Positions 11,869 to 22,075 of a stretch of DNA of 64,000 nucleotides are shown here, piece by piece. The translations under genes and the position numbers were made by a program. The stretch's first letter is position 1; every line of letters begins with the position of its first letter. This DNA is from Phlebiopsis flavidoalba (lineage: Eukaryota; Basidiomycota; Agaricomycetes; Polyporales; Phanerochaetaceae): assembly GCA_035772785.1 (NCBI GenBank), contig JAOCPU010000001.1, forward strand, positions 1,116,001-1,180,000, read 5' to 3'. The notes under the pieces are model-generated. The model had not been told where the DNA came from and did not search any database. It saw nothing but the letters and a program-made list of their open reading frames with translations.

Positions 11869-11975
11869 CCTCTACCTTGGCCTAGAGACAGAGCGCACTT
11901 GATTCTCTTGTCGTGGCAACGAGTGCAGGCCGAACTTCGTTTGCGTTTAGTACACCTTTGTCCATCTGAAAACAC
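11855..11975 (-). pseudogene. orphan fragment resembling half a Zn2Cys6 DNA-binding motif
   Basis: From an ATG at 11975 the minus strand reads a Lys/Arg-rich leader followed by S-A-C-T-R-C-H-D-K-R-I-K-C. This is the C-x2-C-x6-C first half of a fungal binuclear zinc cluster with the expected basic residues. The second half (another C-x2-C-x6-C) is absent: the frame runs directly into the tandem array. It may be the stump of a transcription factor gene cut by the repeats, or a chance match. Only the three cysteines and their spacing support it. Confidence 0.3.
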
Positions 11976-12102
11976 ATCTGGCGCAAGGATACCGGGATTC
12001 TATTCCCTCGTTGAAGAGATTGTTACAACTTAGATGTGTGTTCACGTCACGTCGCTGTGTGCATTTTCTAGCCCACCACGTGTAACCCTCTGCTCTCCGC
12101 CC

Positions 12103-12250
12103 ACAGAATGGACTTGCTCGCGAGGCGAGATGTGAGACACAGAATGGACTTGCTCGTGAGGCGGGATGTAAGACACGGAATGGACTTGCTCGTGAGGCGG
12201 GATGTGAGGACACAGAATGGACTTGCTCGCGAGGCGGGATGTGAGACACA
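12103..12250. repeat. tandem array, four units of about 36 bp
   Basis: The unit ACAGAATGGACTTGCTCG, followed by YGAGGCGRGATGTRAGAC, occurs four times back to back (starting near 12103, 12139, 12174 and 12211), with C/T changes and one extra G. It abuts the left end of repeat copy B. Open frames on both strands cross it because 36 is a multiple of three; they are not taken as genes. Confidence 0.9.
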
Positions 12251-12604
12251 CACATAAGTGGCGGTCCGACGCTCCAAAACAAATCCTATCAAGGTTTGAA
12301 AAGATGCGCCGTACAGAAAGTTTAAATCACTTACTAGACACCCGAAGTCTCAGGATCTGGCCAATGAGCCATATACCTCGAGTCTCGCGTCATATGTGGT
12401 CGCAGAATGAACCCGCCAAATGTTTTCATTATCCGTGACCAAAGCTATACCCCATCAAGTACACGTTGATGCACGAACAATTATACCTGCAGAGCGATTG
12501 GACCTGAGGGCACCTGAGTAACTTTTACTACCGCCGGAATAAAGTCTTTGAACAAGAGTCAGGCCTCATGTCTCATACCTTCAAGGCTTGAAGACGGACT
12601 CACC
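12248..12604 (-). repeat. repeat copy B: 3' end of the histidine phosphatase gene
   Basis: Direct counterpart of 10740-11107, about 1.5 kb away in the same orientation. It covers the last part of the histidine phosphatase gene, from its final intron through the last coding exon (stop at 12481-12483), plus about 230 bp of 3' flank. Because this copy lies in register with the gene body, it is likely the parent of copy A. Confidence 0.75.
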
Positions 12605-14049
12605 TCCTGTGTCTAGCGGGAACGGACGATGACCGATGGCGGCAAGTAGACCGGTCGTCTCTCCGCTATGGGAAGTAATAGAAATATTGCCCAGAAGTTA
12701 ATTGCGTAGTTTTGCGAGGAAACATGTCTGGCCTTCTCACAAGTGTTGTTGTCACCATTGAAAATCTCGACCAGAGCAGATCGCGCACGGGGCTTTGCTG
12801 CTGGTCAGCCGTCTCACGCACGTCCGGCGTCCAAAGCTCATTCATCTTCAGTGAGCCGTTTTCAGAGGGGGAACAGCCAAGTCGGCTCGCGGTCGTGTAT
12901 GAATGTCTTGCTTCTGCGCATGTCACTTGTGTGTACACCCTAGAATATCCATTCACACTCTGCACCCACAATCGAACAACTGAATCATACGCACGCATGG
13001 TCTCTCGCAGTAAAACCCTCAATGATAATTGGCAACACAGGTGCCCCAGGCTTGTTCAGCACGAAATCGCTCCAGGTAATGTTTAATGTGTCCGTCGAGC
13101 GTGTCATAGGGGCTAACATAGAACGACTGAGGCAGTGGTGCACCTGCCGCGGCTTGCTGCTTCCACGACACGGATAGGTTTTGCGCTTGCTGGATACCAG
13201 TTGGTGTCAGAAGAGCGTCCAGGTGCCCCATACAGACTATTTTCGTTGCCATGTTTCTTGGACCAACTACCCCTAGGTGAAGAGCGATTAAACAGGTATT
13301 AGCCACCACGATACGAGAGAGCGAGAAGCTCTGCGTATCACAATGCATTCCATGCTGGGAAGTGCCGTGTAAGAAACGACTCGGCAGCGTTATGAAGCCA
13401 CTCTGGGACAAAAGCTGTTCTGCATGTAAGTTACTATTTATATCGTGCAATATTACACGTACGCCCATGCGAGCCTGACAAATGGATGGGTTACCCGACA
13501 AGACGGGGGACGCACAACGGATTTACTCACCAAATATAAAACACTGAATGAAACTCCGGGAGGGGCATTTGCGTTGAGGTCTGTTGGGACTTTTCATATA
13601 CTAAACCCTTATCGAGTCGCGCGATCGAATGTTACCACTGATATTTGCTGCGAAGGACTGCCAGTTGATTTGCTTCGTTTGCGGTGACGAGGCCAAAATT
13701 CTGATGAATCTAAGTTTTTTGATCAGACTCAAGAGTCTGTGGAGCTGACATGAAAAACATACCACGCTGAATGTGTTTGAGTCTGTAGTAGTTGAAGTCC
13801 TGTAGAAAGAACCTCGTGACAGTCTGGGGAAAATTCATTGAGTTTTGGATGGGTTCAAAGCGTAATAATAAGAGACGCGCCTCAAAAGTAAAGTTATGGG
13901 CAAAAGGCGGGCCGATATTGGCTGCGGTGAAGTTTGGCGCGACACCAGTGGCAAAAATCGATGGAGATGTGGCGTCAAGTTCATGAAAGCTACTAGCGGC
14001 CCGTGTTGTGACCAGAATCAGCGTCAAGATAAACGAAGAGGTAAAACAT
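12481..14049 (-). CDS. secreted histidine phosphatase (phosphoglycerate mutase-like)
   Basis: A branch-2-like histidine phosphatase. From 14049 the N-terminus is a hydrophobic segment ending T-T-R-A, a likely signal peptide once one extra T is ignored. Domain order on the minus strand: F-L-Q-D (about 13800), L-N-A-N-A-P-P-G-V (about 13575), the catalytic R-H-G motif followed by H-N-A-A-E (split by an intron at about 13400-13462), L-T-P-T-G-I-Q-Q-A-Q (about 13200) and a Y-V-S-P...T-R-S-T-D-T-L segment (about 13110). Further on come N-E-L-W-T-P-D-V-R-E-T (about 12830) and the second catalytic His in I-T-S-H-S-G (about 12650). The C-terminus F-I-P-A-V-V-K-V-T-Q lies in repeat copy B. Many single-base frame changes and one TGA in place of an expected Trp occur. 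All catalytic motifs remain, so errors are likelier than decay, but a recent pseudogene is possible. Substrate unknown. Confidence 0.72.
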
Positions 14050-14475
14050 AATGGTGAATAGAGTTCCGAGGCTCTCTGAGGAGGAACGCCCAGTGCAAAG
14101 CATGGAGGGAAGAGGTCTTTATATGATCAGTCTCCGGATACAATTGAATGCACGATGAAGCCACGAGTGTATGCTTGGCTCCCAGCCATCAGACGAATGA
14201 CGATAAGAGTTCTATGACGAGTGACATAAATTCGAACGTGTTCAATGAATTCAGATTGATATGGACCTGTACAAGACGAACGTGTTTGAGGCGGGCACCA
14301 CGACCAAGCAAATTCACGTGAGGCGCACCAGCCTTGGACGGCTCGCTTGACATCATAGTTATGATTTTGAGTAGGTCAAATGATAACCGAGTGTAAGCGA
14401 AAGCATGGGCTCTACAGGAGAGGACGCAAACGAGGAGTGTTAGTGCTTGTCCGCAGCCTTCTCCGACGCAGCTTG

Positions 14476-15057
14476 TCATGGTGGTCCGCTACAGTTTGTC
14501 GGGGCGCGAGTGCACCGGCGAGCACATAGGATCCAGTCAAAGAGACCGAGCAGAGCCCATACACCACTACGCTCTTCGGAGTCTAGGGGGACGGGAGTGG
14601 CTGCCCCACTCCTCCTGCCAGAGGTTTGTGTAGTCCCTGGTGGCCAGACCCTCGAGGAGTTGGGCGGGCACCGTCGCTCGCCCAGGAAGCTTGATGGACG
14701 CGGACTCCGAACGGAGGTCATGGAGCAGCTCCGTGAAGAGTCCCGTTTCTTTGCTGTGGGCGACGAGGTGGAGGGCGTGGGGGATGGATCTGGGTAGAGG
14801 TTGTGGGAGACTACATCGCCTACTTGGGTGGGGTCGTTGACCAAACGGTAAGGACTTTTCGGAGTCGTGGGTTCTTCAATTGGGTGCAGGGAGCGCGGAT
14901 TCGGCCTTGACAACCTAGACGAGTCCCCAGAGGTCAGGAACAATCCGGCTGTAAGGTTGACGGTAAGTGGGATCCTGATAGCGTGCAGTCTACTGGGAAA
15001 TGCGTACCACAGGAGCAAGCTTCGCACGAATGGAATAGAGACATCTGGAATCTTCAC
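14476..15057 (-). CDS. possible coding region, not identified
   Basis: The minus strand is open for 193 codons with plausible composition. A second frame between about 14800 and 14590 gives an even more protein-like run (E-L-L-H-D-L-R-S-E-S-A then L-P-G-R-A-T-V-P-A-Q-L-L). The two may be one exon broken by an indel. A downstream minus-strand frame (14189-14479) starts with a hydrophobic, signal-like leader. I recognise no family and cannot fix start or stop. Confidence 0.25.
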   Translation of the reverse strand: MKIPDVSIPFVRSLLLWYAFPSRLHAIRIPLTVNLTAGLFLTSGDSSRLSRPNPRSLHPIEEPTTPKSPYRLVNDPTQVGDVVSHNLYPDPSPTPSTSSPTAKKRDSSRSCSMTSVRSPRPSSFLGERRCPPNSSRVWPPGTTQTSGRRSGAATPVPLDSEERSGVWALLGLFDWILCARRCTRAPTNCSGPP

Positions 15058-15996
15058 ATCGACAGGAACTCTCTGGGATAGTTGGCAGGTGGGGAGATTG
15101 GGAAGAGGACGGGGCGCCCGTGGCCTCCGTGGTAGATGCGTGCCGTGCTTGTTGGGTCACGGGAGATGGGTTTCTGTATAGCCTGCGCTCTGTCGTGTGT
15201 TCACTCAGACGAGTAATCAGAGTAGCTTTGTTGCCGGTCCTAGATACGAGGTAGGGGTTTACCTCTGACGATCGACAAGTCTAAAAACAAAGCAGCTTCA
15301 CTGGAGCAGACCGCGCTTTTTTCGCCTCTTGCTTCAAGACGCTCACGGTCTCATTTTTCCAGTCCCGGGTGAGCAGGCACAGTCGAGACAAAGCCTCTCT
15401 TCTGCGAGGACTTGTCGAATATTTTGAGCTGAAGGTGTGCCGCAACATGGTGAGTGGAGGTTAGGTTGGAGAGTATTCACGGTCGGCGAGACAATAACAA
15501 ACGGGCAGTCCGGGCCAAGAAGGAGGACCGCGCGTCTACCGCGCCACGTGGGATGCCGCCTTATGATCGTCTCGAAATTACTCGAGTAAATGAATGCGCG
15601 TCTCCCGCGAAATGCGAGAATGAACGAGTGTGCATTGTCTTGCTCGCCGTCCATCACAGCGAGCAAGATAGCGTAGACGACCACAATCGGCAAATGCTTT
15701 AATTGTGTCTGCATGACTCAGAGCGATCCGCTCTGCCTATCATAGCTGGGATCCTGTGTGATCAGAGCCCAGACGACCCGTAACCCTAGGAAAGCTGAGC
15801 CGCCTCGTGTTCCGGTCTGCCTCGTGTTTTTGTCCATTTCAAGACTCTGGCCTTGCTCCTCCTCTCTCTCTTCTCTACTTCTCCTTGTGATACCCTCCCA
15901 GCACACGCTGCATACCCCCGCTGCCTGGCGTAGCCATGCTCACCTCGCCCTGCGTGCGTGATCGGCTTGACCGTCATCGACCATCTCACTTATCAT
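15058..15996. other. region without a supported gene
   Basis: About 940 bp. A minus-strand frame at 15343-15714 and short frames near 15720-15960 are open but have no recognisable motifs and no convincing splice context. The 15780-15910 stretch is pyrimidine-rich and may be the promoter or 5' UTR of the gene beginning near 15997. Confidence 0.4.
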
Positions 15997-17867
15997 GATT
16001 TCTAGGTCGTCCAACGCGAGCCTCCCAGCCGCACAAGGGTTCTGGGGGAGGTTCAAGACTCCCCAAAGGGTGGCAAAGAGATGAAGCTCGAACAGCCGCA
16101 ACAAACCTGCCATGCCTCTCGCGATGGCAGCGGCTGCTCACCCTTGTCTTCGGCGATATGGAAACAATTCGAATGTTGTGAGCCCGATGTACTCTGCTTG
16201 CTCCATCCGATGCGGCGTCTGACTCAAATACGCAGCTGCCATCTACTTATGCTGTAAGGGGACATTCTTCTTTGTGGCGTCAACGAAATCCAATCTGATA
16301 TGCGCATAGGAACTCGAGGCTGTCGCGCGTGACTGGATCAAGCCCCCTCCGGATGCATTATTCAGTCTACGAGTTCCTGCAGAATATGCTTCACTTGCTG
16401 CAGCAGTGAGTATATACTCTGGATGGCATTGAGCTAGGTTCTGATTAGTAACAGCGTCTTGTCTCTACGCCATACATTTGGGTGAGTTATCTCCGGTGGC
16501 GCGGCCCATTCAACCGTCTGAACAGAAAATAGCTTTCTGGAGAAGAGACGTACCAAATCGCAACCATGGGAGTGCAAGGCTTACGCGTAGAGATCGTTTC
16601 GGATGGTCCCCCGGCCCGACCGAGGACGAACCACCGTACGTTTCCTTGTCAATTCACCTGTTTACGCAAAACTGAGCAAGTGAATCGCCGCACACAGACC
16701 GCCTCCGTAAGTATAGCCTCTGATCAATTTCCCTTACCGGAACAACTGACTGAATTCTCATCTAGTCCTCCTCCTGTACTCGACATGCCTGCCGCTTTCA
16801 ACTTAGAACTCTCACCTGGACAATATGTAGCTTTTAGACACAACGGTTTCTTCTGACGATTGCGACATGGCGCGCGTATGGAGGACGGCACGACCGTGGA
16901 TGGTCAGTTTTTGGGAAAACTCACCATCGTCCACTCTGGCGACACCCATACCATGGATTTCAGCGGCACGCGGATTGTCAACGAAGAGGAAGTGCCTCCA
17001 GAGCTATTTGTGGACTCGAAGGTTATCACGAAGCTCGCGGCGGCGGCGAAGCCCGCAACAGCAAAATGCCATCTCAGCATTCTGGCCCCATCCGCGCAGT
17101 ATTGCGATGTGACGCTCTCGTGCTCGTCGCTGTGGAAGCTCGGAATGACATGGCCCGACCTGCTGAGCAGGTTGCGGAGAACAAAGTCAAGTACTTCCTG
17201 CGCGTGCACCCCGGCGGTGCCGCCGAGCACTTTGAGACGCAAATGACGACCACATCACACTGTACTATGAAGCAATGTACGGTCCTCTCTGTGTAGCCAC
17301 CTGCGTGCTTTGCTCACAATGTCTTGTCGTTCCAGCCCAGACCCTGACCATATGTAGACCCCCGCAGAGTTCGTCGCGCCACGGAGCAGCTTCGCCATGT
17401 CATTCCGCGACTTTATATACCACACACCTGAGCATGGTTCTCGACCAGCTCGGCATGTCCCTCCACGCACGTACCAACTTCATCAAGTAAGTGTCCATAC
17501 CACGCTTACGTTCTCTCCCGCTGACGCCATTCGCACCGGCCCAGCATACAAACCATGTCCCCCGCATTCCGCACAACGACCGCAACATCGGCATACCGTT
17601 TCCTCTCACCATCACAAAATCGCGGGCGGCGATCGACATCTCCGTGACGGCCGGAGAACTGGCGTCTTCACGCGCGCTGTTCCTCAATGTTCCGCGGTGC
17701 TTGTCCGACGACGAGACTGGCCTCTTCGCGAAGGCCGCGGCGAGACGCGGAGGCGAACCAGGTCAACTGCGTTACCCGGTGAGCAGATCGGGTGGTCCGA
17801 GCTCTCGACTTAAGACTCGACGCAGTTCCGTGTGCTCGAGACGTCCATCCATTCGAGCTCACGGTAG
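15997..17867 (+). CDS. uncharacterised intron-rich protein, looks conserved
   Basis: Not recognised. Coding signal is strong and multi-exonic. The proposed start (15997) reads M-I-S-R-S-S-N-A-S-L. Then come L-L-T-L-V-F-G-D-M-E-T-I-R (about 16140-16180), E-L-E-A-V-A-R-D-W-I-K-P-P (about 16311-16350), a small S-P-G-Q-Y-V-A-F-R segment (about 16810) and a long stretch with F-S-G-T-R-I-V-N-E-E-E (about 16960). Near 17150-17240 is V-A-E-N-K-V-K-Y-F-L-R-V-H-P-G, near 17440 S-M-V-L-D-Q-L-G-M-S-L, and near 17590-17660 N-I-A-Y-R-F..A-I-D-I-S-V-T. The end is F-R-V-L-E-T-S-I-H-S-S-S-R-stop (TAG 17865-17867). Introns of about 45-60 nt separate most of these blocks. At least six frame changes are needed. 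Roughly 400 residues; no catalytic motif, signal or membrane helix stands out. Confidence 0.55.
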
Positions 17868-18484
17868 AGCGCCGCGCATCGGCCGGTGCAGGGCCACAGT
17901 GCCTAGAGGGGCTGCTCTGCGCTGGTGTTGTTCTTCATTGTCTGCATTCTGACCCACTTTGTTCTCGTTCTGCTCGCTTCTCCAAAAGTCGGACGTACAC
18001 TTGTCTTTTCTTTTGATCATGCCTGGGTGCTCTTATATAGCCCTGTTCTCGTGCTCGTAAACATTATGCTGTAGTTTATTACCCCGCCATTTTCATCTCT
18101 CCGTGTTCTGAACCGCTTTGATATCGTAGCACCCCACTTCCATGACGAGACCTCACTCACCCATTGTAGCTTTACCCTTGCATCGCCCCCGTCTTACTAT
18201 CACGATCTCATCGCCTATGCCATCATGTAGAGTGTCTCCATTGAATGCGAATAGGTTATTCATAAATTTGCCCGGACAGGGTCAGTAGAAAAGATCGAAA
18301 GCAGAAGAAGCGGAAGAGGCATCGAGTAAAACAGTCATCAGTACAAACACTACAGGCTATATCCGATACAATTACCGACAACGGCGACAGCGCACATGCC
18401 AGAGTAATTGTCTAGAAGTTCGAGTCAGAGTCAGCCGGTCTGCAGATGATGTGTGGTATATGCGTAGAGGCTCGGCGGCGGGGC
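17868..18484. other. convergent intergenic region
   Basis: About 620 bp between two convergent genes. The left part is T-rich (about 17940-18240), as expected for 3' UTR and polyadenylation signals, and the right part A-rich in the opposite sense. No coding sequence recognised. Confidence 0.5.
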
Positions 18485-20580
18485 TTACGGTATTGAGTCA
18501 GAGGGTGCGGGCGCGAGCCTGCGTTTACTTGGCGGGATAGACGGTGCGAGGGGTGTTGATTGTTGGCTGAAGTGGGCAACATCCATGTACATGCGGGAAT
18601 GAGTTGTAGCTAGGACATGTCGAACGGGGGCAGGTGGAGCGACACGTCCTGCGGAGTGTACAGTGGAGGGCGACGCGCTGGGTGGGTGCGCGGACGACGC
18701 AGAATGGAACGATAATGGCGTCTTCGGGCAAGACGCATCGTCTGCCGACGGACGGCCACGGGTCCTCGGCTCCGCTCGCTTCCTGGGCGGGCTCGACGCC
18801 TTGCGCTTCCCGGCGCGCTTCGCATGCAGCAGCCCCGCGACCGCCACGGGCGGCACCTCGTGCACGTACTGCTCGGGCCTCGGAAACGTCGGCATGTACA
18901 CGACCGCCTTGTGCGCCCATGTGCCGTAGCGCACTGGCGCCGTCGAAGCCTCAGCGGTCCCCGAACGGATCGGAGGCTCGAGTGCTTGCCCCCGCAGGAA
19001 CGGGCTCACGCCCGTGCGCTTCTTCACCTCGTCGATGATCACGTGCCCAGCCCCCTTGCCTGTCACGTACGTGCGCATGACCCACTCCCTCTGGGTCGAC
19101 TGTTCACCCTCTCCGTGTGGGCGGGGCGTCAAAGTTGAGTTCGGGCCGACCGGGTGTTTTGCGAGGTGTCGATGCCTACCGGACGGATCTGCAACGACCT
19201 CGGCAAGGCCAGAGGTCTGCCAGGCGGCGCTGGAGAGCGGTGGCGACGGTGCGCAGGCCGGTTGTCGTGCATGAGGCATGAGCACCGAGATGGCCTCTTG
19301 CACGGCGGGCCCCAATAAGAAAACTGGGTGTTGGACCAAGCGCGGACAACGTGAGCACCGTGGTTTCGGCTCAGTGTCACCTGGCCGGATGTCTGGTTGC
19401 GGCAGCGTAGTGGCATGAGAGTAATGTCTTTCAGGGGATTGGGGGAAGGTGAATGTACGGATGTGCCTGTGAGAGAGCGAAGGTCGATCAGATATGCGTC
19501 GTGTAGAAAAAAAAATGCGGTGCCCTGATCGGATTGTGCGACAGTTTGGGGAAGACATCGGGGACTTACGGGACGAAGGGTCCGTAGGGACGCTACCTTC
19601 ACGACCTCCACCTGACCAGAAAATCGGATGACTGTGGCGCTGCCTGAAGACTCTGTCTGCTGCAAAGGTCTCGGACGACCCGAGCCGCCCCGGCTGGCGG
19701 TGATCGCTGCGCTGCGTTGGGCTTTCTGTGACGTTGTGCGCCGTTCGGCCAAGCGGGAAGAGAAGATCGACCATCGCTGGTCGCCGAGCTTCTCCCGGAT
19801 GAAGTCTGCCCGCGTACGGGTCGAGCTTGGAGATGGCCTTCTCTGACTTTTGTCGCTGTAAAGACAGGGGTCAGCACGCGGGGGTGAGTGTATGCGAGAA
19901 GACGGCGAGACGCACATCGTCCTGGAACGCTTATCGTGTGCTCGTGGGTCTTTGCAACCGGTGACCCACCAGAGGGAACATCGCAAATCCAGACGCATGG
20001 CTCTGGGGCGGGGCGGGCGAGGGCGAGGGCTCCTTGGGGGTGAACGACCCTGTTCTGCTAGCAAGCTCGATGAGCTGCTCGGGGGGGTGTGCGGTAATGA
20101 CTCGTCGAGCGGAGATGGGGGGTAGGATCCATGATCGGCGGCGGGCGGCGAGGCCCACTGGGGCATCTGGTTCGACGGGGTCGCTGCAGAGTGTGTACGG
20201 CGCAGATGAGGAGGCCGCGGTTCTAGGACATGGACTGGTGGCTGCAGTCGGCGACGTCGGGCCAGGCGAGATTGAGGTCGTGGCCGAGCATCTGGTGCAT
20301 GGCGAGGACGCCGCTGAAGAGCGGGGTGGGCCTGGGGGGCCGTTGATCGCGCTGGGCATGGTGGAACGCGCCATGGGCGTGTGGTGAAGTAGTCGTAGGA
20401 CGAGGGCGGGAGGGGGGTGTCGAGGGGGAGCGGGATGTGCGGCATCTGCATGTGGGCGGCGAAAGTCGGGCGGGTGTTGCTGCTGGACGTGATGGAGGGC
20501 GTGCGGGGGCATGCTGCATGGCGGGGTAGGCGTAGTGCGGGGGGGTCCATGGCGGGCTGGGGGTCGTCGGGAGGAGGCAT
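18485..20580 (-). CDS. uncharacterised nuclear-type protein, disordered with basic C-terminus
   Basis: Not recognised. From the ATG at 20580 (M-P-P-P-D-D-P-Q-P) the N-terminal ~200 residues are rich in Pro, His and Ser, with M-H-Q-M-L-G-H-D-L-N-L-A-W (about 20290). A short conserved-looking module follows an intron near 19860-19920: D-F-I-R-E-K-L-G-D-Q-R-W-S-I-F-S-S-R-L (about 19750-19810). The last 130 residues are basic and contain V-K-K-R-T-G-V-S-P-F-L and a cluster K-R-K-A-S-S-P-P-R-K-R-A that fits a nuclear localisation signal. The stop is at 18485-18487. Several frame changes are needed in the first exon. A transcriptional or chromatin role is possible but unproven. Confidence 0.55.
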
Positions 20581-20981
20581 TGGACTGGGACTAGTTTTTG
20601 TGCTGGACGAGTGGACCGAGCGAGCACGAGGATCCCAGACAGCCAAAAATCCTCGACGGCCGAAATTCCCAACTCCAGTCACTCGCTTTGCCCTTATCAG
20701 GCAGGCCCTTTGCGCCGGATCTGCATACAAATCGCGATCTCCATTTACGATCGCCTTCACCCTTTTGGAAATTCGTGGCAAGATTTGCCTTTGTGACGTT
20801 TTTTGGACCCCTTTCCTGCGTTTGCACGGCGGCGACCCTAACCCTGCGGCCCCCTCTCGCCACCCTGGCGCGCCTGCTGGCAACGGCAACCGAGCCTCTG
20901 ATGCTGATGCGCTCGCGACCGCTGCTGGCTGCCGTCGCCCCCAGCTCTCTCTGTCCTGCCACCCACGCGCACGCAAGCACA

Positions 20982-21805
20982 ATGAACCACCAGAACACCG
21001 CAAGCAGCAGCCACTACGAGCACAAGTACTCGGGGTGGTGTCGCGACATCATCTGTGCTAGTACAGCTGAATCTGACATCCCCTTCGCGACTCCTCCCCC
21101 CCCACACACCCAACGTCAGGAATGTCAGACGAAGCATCGACTCGTCACGTTCAAAGCAATTCGACGATACCGCGTCCATCGCAGAGAGTGTCATCGCACC
21201 CCTGCCAGAGCCCCGCTTACCCGACCTCGACCTGCCGCAGTCCGAGTTCGATCTGACCATGACATTCGAGTCTATCTTGTCAGAAGCGGTCTCCTCGAGC
21301 ACAGTTGCCGCAGAGCCCGAGTACGTCTCCATCGCGCTTCTCTGTCACCTCCCCTCTGTCTCTTGTCCAAGTACAGTTTTTGCGTTACGGTACACAGTAC
21401 CCCTGTCCTACCGCCACGTCTGCTGGAGCCTGTGTGATGGACACTGACCTTCTGTGTTTCCACAGAGTCGAGCGGGTCAACAAACGCGCGAGCAACGTGC
21501 TGAAGCTGGCCCAGGAGAACGAGAAGCTGCAGGAGGAGCTGCGCGCGATGAACGCGAGGCTCGAGGCCGCAGAACGGAGGCAGCGGGAGCTGAGGGCAGC
21601 AGGCGGCCGGGGACGTGCGCGGTGCAAAGACGGCTGCGTCCTGAGCACCAAACATACGCGTACGGATCTTAGACTCTCGGTTGGATTTGAGCATACCCCA
21701 GCATCCATCATCGTTCCATCGTCGCATTCGCAAGCAGTAGTTACACGTTATCCCGTATGCGCCTCCGACGCGCCCTGTACAAGATATAATCTCTTCTCGT
21801 CATGA
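20982..21805 (+). CDS. small coiled-coil protein, uncharacterised
   Basis: Starts at 20982 with M-N-H-Q-N-T-A-S-S-S. After one frame change it continues as a Ser/Pro-rich part with D-T-A-S-I-A-E-S-V-I-A-P and L-D-L-P-Q-S-E-F-D-L-T-M-T-F. An intron at 21321-21465 is followed by a clear coiled coil (21466-21600): V-N-K-R-A-S-N-V-L-K-L-A-Q-E-N-E-K-L-Q then M-N-A-R-L-E-A-A-E-R-R-Q. Leu and Ala recur in heptads. The end is uncertain: the open frame runs to 21805 but the last 60 codons look non-coding, and a stop near 21672 in another frame is possible. Divergent from the gene at 18485-20580 across about 400 bp. Confidence 0.5.
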
Positions 21806-22075
21806 GACGCTTCCCATCACGTTCTGCCGCGTCCCTGCGGGGTCACAGCTCTGTTTCACGCTGCGGCCATTGGTCTCTGCTGCTGCAGGATCCGGCCACG
21901 CTGTGAGATATCGCGCTGCCATCCGGGACGGACTGGATTTCCGCCCCTAACGCTGAGGGCAAGTACTAAAGTCCCTGCTCCACAGTGCCCCTTATTCGAT
22001 CATTAACCTCGCAGCTCTTGATCACCTCCTCCTCATCATCACCTCTTCCTCCCGACCACCACCACCACCGCCATC

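Noticed and set aside
12042..12292. Repeated-peptide ORFs across the 36-bp array
   Set aside because: The frame is open only because the repeat period is a multiple of three; there is no start context, splice signal or homologous protein.
10740..12604. The two ~365-bp direct repeats as LTRs of a retrotransposon
   Set aside because: The right copy reads as the last coding exon of the histidine phosphatase, the ends lack TG...CA and no polymerase or integrase sequence lies between.
20833..20842. Telomere-like CCCTAACC words (also near 33147 and 40147)
   Set aside because: Only one or two copies each, dispersed within single-copy gene regions; not a telomere tract.
19129..21003. 624-codon minus-strand open frame
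   Set aside because: Its upstream part overlaps the promoter and start of the gene at 20982 in antisense, and its downstream part leaves the frame supported by conserved-looking blocks; only 18485-20580 is kept.
20598..21437. 279-codon plus-strand frame starting at 20598
   Set aside because: The part before 20982 is promoter-like and the part after about 21060 is out of frame with the better supported coding sequence leading into the coiled coil.
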